The position numbers were made by a program, and so were the translations under genes. A stretch of DNA of 64,000 nucleotides from Alviniconcha marisindica. Lineage: Eukaryota; Mollusca; Gastropoda; Provannidae. The number at the start of each line of letters is the position of its first letter. Within the stretch, counting starts at the first letter, position 1. This document shows positions 58,256 through 64,000 of this stretch, piece by piece. The stretch spans positions 338,501-402,500 of the forward strand of contig JABMCL010000660.1 in NCBI GenBank assembly GCA_018857735.1, read 5' to 3'. The notes beneath the pieces were generated by a model, which did no database searches, had not been told where the DNA came from, and saw nothing but the letters and a program-made list of their open reading frames with translations.

Positions 58256-58677
58256 TCACATACGCAATCCTCTCACCCCATGCAATGTATTCGTCAGTGT
58301 GTAACTGCATGTACCGTGCGACCCCGGAGTGTTCAGCTGGGGAAGTACTACAAGAAGAAGATGATTCAAACACATTTCTATGTGTCTGCTATGTGTAAAA
58401 GAGTTTCGACCCTTTTCCTAAACTTCTTACTGACTAGTTGAGCCGACTAGGCCAAGCCTTGTCGAAGGGTATTACGTGAATCCTTTTCCGTTTATCCCAC
58501 TCCTCTTCTCTCGCCCTGCCATTTTTCCCGCATTTCATTATTCTCCCCGTCCCCCCCCCCCCCCTCCGTTTTTCTTTTCTGTTTTTCTTTCTTCATCTTT
58601 GGCCCACAAGGCCAAGCCTTGACAAGGACTATTGATTTTCTCTTCATCTCTTTTCTTCAAGTTGACAAACCCCTCGA

Positions 58678-58732
58678 ACACGGAGGAGCCGAACGAGATT
58701 TAAACCTCATATCCACCAGCCTAAGCCCTTGT
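58678..58732 (-). repeat. degenerate tRNA-like fragment
   Basis: GAGCCGAACGAG, AAACCTC and CCACCAGCCTAAGCCCTT follow the same order as the tRNA-like sequence at 24080-24152. Confidence 0.45.
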
Positions 58733-58874
58733 GTCGTACGTAATTATCACCACAGAAACTGCGTGTCGGTCAGTACTCCCAGCAACCTCCAACCCCCCCT
58801 CCCCCCCAACCCCCCGTCCCCTCTCTCCCTTCAACTCATGCCCAGATTTCTCCCGCTTCGCCTCGAGTCGCCCT

Positions 58875-59235
58875 CTGCGGTTAACTGGACATTACACTAC
58901 AGCTAAGGTTAACTGGACATTACACTACAGCTAAGGTTAACTGGACATTACACTACAGCTAAGGTTAACTGGACATTAAACTGCAGCTAAGGTTAACTGG
59001 ACATTAAACTGCAACTAAAGGTAACTGGACATTAAACTGCAGCTAAGGTTAACTGGAAACTAAACTACAACTAAGGTTAACTGGACATTAAACTACAGCT
59101 GCGATTAACTGGACATTAAGCTAAAGCTGAGGTTAACTGGACATTAAGCTAAAGCTAACTGGATATTATACTACAGCTACAGTTAACTGGACATTAAACT
59201 ACAGCTAAGGCTATATGGACACTATAAATAAACTA
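58875..59235. repeat. 27-bp minisatellite, about 13 copies
   Basis: Unit is GGTTAACTGGACATTAAACT then ACAGCTAA. The related dispersed repeat at 56608 has a single unit, so the array is a local expansion inside that repeat. It is followed by the same flank, CCCGCATACCGTCACATTTG. Confidence 0.92.
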
Positions 59236-59844
59236 CAGCTAAGCACCAACCCCATCCCCCGCATACCGTCACATTTGTGACCGAAACTGTACCAAGGATC
59301 TAACTGTTCACACACACACACACACATACACACACCAAGCATGCCACACATATATGCACGCGCGCGCACGGACGACGCAGAAACCACCACACATCTCGCA
59401 CATCAAACACATGCTTCACCACACAGTGACAGACAGACACATGAGCTCTTATGTCGCAGAGAGAATGAATGAATGAATAAACTTTATTTTACGAAGGTAG
59501 TGGAGAAGACTCGAGGTCTTTTTACATCCAGCCCTTGCCCATGAGGGAAACTACTATTAACTAAGGATACAATGAGCTACAGTATGTTGAGTACATGTAC
59601 ATTAATACAAACCATGTTAAAATGGACATCAGTAAACCGAGAAACAAGTCAATAATGATTTTCTTTAAAAAAAATAATATATATACATATAAAATTAGCT
59701 TGATCTGGGGTAAACACATACACGCGCGCACGCACATAAGATTAAGAACATGTTTGTCATCGAAAACTACATGCACATAGAGCACAGACACACAAAATGT
59801 ATGGGCTGCCTGAAGCAGCACAACACAGGTTGGAGCAGCACATG

Positions 59845-59848
<4 letters not shown>

Positions 59849-59900
<52 letters not shown>

Positions 59901-59905
59901 ATATG
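59849..59905. repeat. (TA)n microsatellite in the LINE 3' part
   Basis: About 28 TA units with one interruption, expanded inside or just after the end of ORF2. Confidence 0.92.
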
Positions 59906-61539
59906 ATAGGGTTTACGAAAACCAAGAGAGATACATATAAGCGTAAGACGCTTTTTAAACACTGAAGGACTGACTGGAAGCCTCAATTCGCTGGGCAATG
60001 AGTTCCAGAGAGCAGGACCAGAATAAACCAGGCTGGACTTGAATAAATCTATCCTTGGTATTGGCACATTTAGCTTCCTTGATGAATTCCTCGAACTTTG
60101 GTTAATCAATAATTTTGTTGATAGATAAATCGGTGCCCTACCCGATACAATTTTGTGCACAAAATGCGCTTTGTTACTCATTAACCTAGAAGATAGCGGG
60201 AGAATTTGAGCCGCTTTGTAGTCTTTATCGGTAAGGCTAGTTCGTTTTAGAAGAACAATTTTGATTGCTCGCCTGTGTAGTGACTTCAAGGGTTTTTGCA
60301 AAGAGTCACTTGCTGAGTCCCAAAGAGTTGAAGCATAATCTATACGTGACTGAATGTGTGCTTGAAAAAACGTTTTTCGGGCATGAAAGTTAAGAAAATG
60401 CTTTATTTTTGCTGATTGGTAGACTTTTTTTGCCGTAGTTTTGCACAGGTCACGAATGTGGGGGCCCCAGGTCAGATTATTGTCTATTGTAACACCTAAT
60501 ACTTTGTGATCACTGACCTCAGTTATTTGTCGGTTATCAACGGAAAGGTGCGCAGATGGTGAGTGCAGTAGTTGTCGCTTCTGACGCGTCGTTAGTATCA
60601 TGTACTTCGTTTTTGACGGGTTAAGAGACATATGATTAAGATGTGTCCATTCAACAACATCAGAGAGACATGACTGGAGAACAGATGTTATTGCAGGTAC
60701 ATCCTGTCCAGAGGTGTGAATTGTCGTGTCATCTGCTAACATGTCACATTGTGCAGAAGGGATATGTAAAGGTAGGTCGTTTATATAGATGGAGAACAGG
60801 AGAGGTCCTAGGACAGATCCTTGAGGGACTCCAAATAAAACTGTCTTAAATTCCGACTGATTGTATTTGAAGGAAACCTTTTGGAGGCGGCTGTTGAGGA
60901 AGGAGCTAATCAAACTAAGGGTGCTCTCTGATAGGCCGTAGAGGGTTAGTTTTCTTAGAAGTAGGTCATGATCGATTACGTCAAAGGCTTTAGCAAAGTC
61001 AATGAACAAGGCCCCACACAATTTTTTTATGTTGATTTCGGATAGCCAGGTGTCGATCAGTTCTGTTAAGGCTGTGTGGCAGGAGTGGTTTGGTCTGAAT
61101 CCTGATTGCTTTTCATAAAACAAGTCATTAACAAGAAAATGCTTCATAACATGTTCGTTGATATGTTTTTCTAACGGTTTTGACAAAATAGGTAATATAG
61201 AAATGGGTCTAAAGTTTGAAGGATTCGATTTGTCACCAGATTTGAAGAGGGGGATAACGTTTGCTTCCTTAAATACCTCGGGGAAGGTGTTCTTGTCAAT
61301 ACAAAGGTTATATATATATAGGTTAGAGTTTCAGCAATAAAAGGTGCCGAGAGACGCAGTATTTTTCCGTCTAAACCATCAGTGCCTTTTGTGTTTGATT
61401 GCTTTAAATGACATAAAGATTTATACACTTTCCTGACTGTCATAAAAGGGAGCGCACTGGCTTCATGGCTAATCTTTTCTGTGCAATACTGTTCCAGCAC
61501 TGTTAGTTTGTTGATGGGGGAATTATCTGTTTTAATCAC
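59905..61539 (-). pseudogene. reverse transcriptase part of the LINE ORF2
   Basis: One frame holds TDGLDGKILRLSAPFIAETL (61539 side), then a frameshift in a TATATATATA run near 61315 leads to FPEVFKEANVIPLFKSGDK and FRPISILPILSKPLEKH. Downstream of M at 61186 all palm motifs are intact: ALFIDFAKAFDVIDHD (A), GVPQGSVLGPLLFSIYIND (B), MLADDTTIH (C, with L in place of the usual Y or F), LNPSKTKYMIL (D) and LGVTID (E). The C-terminal SGPALWNSLPSELR is present. Peptide beyond the TA run (59905) is not original. Confidence 0.9.
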
Positions 61540-61569
61540 TTTACTGGCAACACTGCAAAAATGGTTGTT

Positions 61570-62741
61570 TCAGTCATCTGGGGAAATTCCACTAGTAGTG
61601 CTAGTATTCACTGGTGCGTGTTTATTAGTAAGTAGATTAATGGCTCGCCACGTGTCTTTTGAATTCTTGCTGTTTGCCAAAATGTTAGCAAAAAAAGTTT
61701 TTTTTGAGTCTCGGATCATGTAGATGACTTTATTTCTTTGTTTTTTGTATTCATCAAATAGTTTCAGTTTAAGAAGATAATCTCTGTAATGCATTGCATC
61801 CAATATTTCCGATGTCAGCCATCCGGGTTTGAAGGAGTATTTGATTCTCCTCTTTTTCTGAGGAGCATGTTTGTCAAGGCCTTTAAGAAACACTGAATAC
61901 CAAGTCGCTAACGCCTCGTCTGGATCAGTATGATTGTATACTTTATCAAAGGGAGCATTGTTAAGATCGTTTAAGAACTCGCTTTCGTCAAATCTGGCAA
62001 AGGACCTATATGTTAAGTGGGAGTGTCCCACCTTGGGAATCTTTACACCTTTTTTTGACCAAGTGCAGCAGATGGGATAGTGGTCGCTGACGCCGATTAC
62101 TGGCACACAGGTTTCAAGGATGTGCGCGATGTCAGTTGAGTAGATATGATCAATGAGCGTTTTTGATGAAGGTGTGACCCGGGTTGGGGTGCTAACAGTC
62201 TGAGAGAGGTTAAAAAGAGAGAATACGTCTGACCACGGTTTGTTGGCTTTTGATAGATCAATATTGAAGTCACCCATTAAAATAATTTCTTTGGATTCTA
62301 GCCAGACTAAGTCCATCATTGACACGAATTTGTCAGTCCAGTTTGCAGGTTCTGAAGGATTTCGATATAGAAACCCAACCAGGACTGGAGAAGCTTCTTG
62401 CAGTTTGACTTCCAGCCAAATACACTCTACTCAATACTTTTCAAACTCAGTAAGACGTGTAACAGATATAGTTTCATGGACATAGACAACGGGGTTTCTC
62501 TTTGAATTTGTGGATCTTTTCTAATAACATGGAATCCTTCTATAGCTATGTCTTTATCATCCATGTGGTTATTGAGCCTTGATTCAGAAAAACAAAATAT
62601 ATGAAAACCCCTGCCATAGGGTTTACTATTGTGGACAATGTGAGAGGCATCTGACATTTTATTTATCAGATGATTAATGTTCAGGTGCCCAATACGAGGA
62701 CCATCCTTCAGAGGCCAATGGTCGCTAGTGGCATAAGTCAT
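61570..62741 (-). pseudogene. AP-like endonuclease part of the LINE ORF2
   Basis: The N-terminal piece (62741-62427) reads IGHLNINHLINK and CFSESRL, the LNIN and SE motifs of LINE endonucleases. After a frameshift near CCCC at about 62490 it continues with YVHETISVTRLTEFE, a TGA, then VECIWLEVKL, FLYRNPSEP, ILMGDFNID (GDFN motif), TLIDHIYS and VSDHYPI (catalytic SDH). All expected catalytic motifs are present, but spread over two frames. Confidence 0.85.
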
Positions 62742-62759
62742 AATTATCAGATTTATACA

Positions 62760-63686
62760 AGTAATATTCAGCTTTAAACAAACAAAAATTCAGCAAACAA
62801 GCAAAAAACAGCTATAACAAAATACAAATTTCAGTAATTCACGAGAGATGGGAGGAGATCCAACAACAACAACAACAAAATGTGTGAAATAACCCTTATA
62901 TCGTATTACAGGTACAAGTTATAAGGGCGGGAGAGATAGTCACAAAAATCACGAGAAGATACAGCGGAAGTTCGTTGGATAATCCTGTACCTGACATCTT
63001 CCCGAGACTAGAATACGGGACCAAACAACAAAATCCAGACAACAGCAACTCAACCTGTCTTCACGGCCGTGCTGTGAAAGGCAGCTGTACAACAACGGCA
63101 ATTACGGAAGGATGCTCAAACCATAAAAACAGCAACGTTAAGCAGACTGATAAATTGGGACCAAAAGCTGCGCAATCATTTGCAATATTGCCGCAGGGTT
63201 ATCGGAGGACGGGGATTCCCGACGAGAGGATGTTTGGAGGCGACACGCTCCCTGATCACGAGGTGAGGAAGCCTGAGGCGGACAGCGTAATGTTTCATGG
63301 CGGAGTTGTTCGACTGGCGAGCCATTGTTTCTCGTCGGATGGTGTTTGGAGTGGGACGTTTGACTGAGAACAGGCTGGTAAACGATCGGGTTGGCACAAC
63401 TTTTTACTGCTTCGGAGTAGAGCTGCCGTTGTTCCTGTGGAGTGTTTTTGTTGGAATGACTGGTGTCATGGGACACGACTTTGGTATCGAGGTGGCGAGG
63501 CGAGTGGCGAGGCACAGCTTGTTCTTTGAGCCTCGCTGTTGTCTTTGCTGCAAACCTGAAGTTCCAGGCCAGGCTGATTATTCCTCTGTGACTCGGATGT
63601 TTCTGGTCTTTATAGAGTGCTTGTCGTGGGGCGCCGGTTTGTGTCTGGAATGTTACGGTGTTGTCGATGTACTGAACACCTGTACG

Positions 63687-63688
<2 letters not shown>
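62760..63688 (-). other. possible LINE 5' region, unassigned
   Basis: It lies directly upstream of the LINE endonuclease. A minus-strand frame from 63821 to 63138 (227 codons) is rich in S, P, Q and R and reads PQEQRQLYSEAVKS, which loosely recalls LINE ORF1 proteins, but no domain is clear and a + strand frame overlaps it. Confidence 0.25.

Positions 63689-63750
<62 letters not shown>
63689..63750. repeat. (GA)n microsatellite
   Basis: About 31 perfect units. Confidence 0.95.
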
Positions 63751-63752
<2 letters not shown>

Positions 63753-63942
63753 CATCGAGTGGATCTGCGGTAGTTTAGAGGATGAACGCGACTCGAGACG
63801 GCGTTCAAGCAATAGCTCCAATTTATTTGCGTCTTGACTTCACTTTAACCAGTCTTTTTGAAAATCTCATTCAGTCAGATTTGCTTCCTACACTTTCATA
63901 CCATCCATGCCTCTCGCGTTTTCTCTCTCTGCGTGCGTGTTC

Positions 63943-63945
63943 ATA

Positions 63946-64000
<55 letters not shown>
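63943..64000. repeat. (GT)n microsatellite running off the window
   Basis: Nearly 30 GT units to the last base, so the full length is unknown. Confidence 0.95.

Larger units (their letters stand above)
59457..62741 (-). mobile_element. non-LTR retrotransposon (jockey/CR1/L2 group), nearly full ORF2, inactive
   Basis: In transcription order on the minus strand it has an AP-type endonuclease (62741 to about 61900), a linker, a reverse transcriptase (about 61540-60000) and a 3' end with GGGCAAGGGCTGGATGTAAA and AATAAAGTTTATTCATTC repeats at 59460-59480. Frameshifts lie near 62490 and 61315 and in-frame TGA codons near 62430 and at 61570-61572. A (TA)n run near 59850-59905 disturbs the C-terminus. 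The TTCA-type tail fits the L2/CR1/jockey group; exact clade is uncertain. ORF1 and the 5' end are not identified. Confidence 0.88.

Noticed and set aside
57946..58373. Cysteine- and valine-rich minus-strand frames
   Set aside because: Products of the CA/CG microsatellite at 58155-58255.
63297..63773. Plus-strand frame of 158 codons near the right end
   Set aside because: It ends in a (RE)n tract from the GA microsatellite, overlaps another frame on the minus strand and shows no domain.
1..64000. CRISPR arrays, prokaryotic operons and ribosomal RNA genes
   Set aside because: The tandem arrays have no spacers of constant length with unique content, and no rRNA-like conserved segments were seen; this is animal nuclear DNA.

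Overview
The window is nuclear DNA from an animal. Long AT-rich introns, GT-AG splice sites, dense microsatellites and minisatellites, and many degenerate non-LTR retrotransposons rule out a prokaryote. Protein similarity and repeat style suggest a mollusc, probably a gastropod; this is inference, since no database could be searched.

Two host genes can be reconstructed exon by exon, both on the + strand. At 804-8219 lies a complete seven-exon gene for a 250-residue PAQR-family membrane protein of the MMD (monocyte to macrophage differentiation factor, PAQR10/11) type. At 31311-44476 lies a ten-coding-exon gene for a 519-residue SLC43-family facilitative transporter, closest in character to SLC43A3. 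All exon junctions keep frame and all introns begin GT and end AG. A noncoding 5' part of the first coding exon of the second gene starts at 31228; promoters and first noncoding exons were not found.

The rest is mobile and repetitive DNA. 8220-15900 holds the MMD 3' flank with several tandem duplications and a LINE remnant. 16400-21000 is a CpG-rich, repeat-built block: a 44-bp minisatellite, a SINE, a duplicated GT-rich unit and a long foldback. 21029-23668 and 25735-29925 are two copies of a 2.6-kb unit that carries a candidate two-exon AT-hook microprotein; the second copy later received a SINE and a 1.35-kb insert. Introns of the SLC43 gene hold a piggyBac-like MITE, a P-like element with only a THAP domain, a foldback MITE, a SINE and LINE tails. 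44.5-54.5 kb is repeat-rich noncoding DNA. 55.1-59.3 kb has a 30-bp minisatellite, a TA-flanked MITE with a paralogous empty site, and a 27-bp minisatellite. 59.46-62.74 kb on the minus strand is a long, broken non-LTR retrotransposon with endonuclease and reverse transcriptase.

The two host genes are not obviously linked in function. The window mainly records the layered history of transposition and tandem expansion around them. The best candidates for something undescribed are the AT-hook microprotein unit, the THAP-only P-like element, and the LINE 3' tail whose hairpin shows compensatory base changes.
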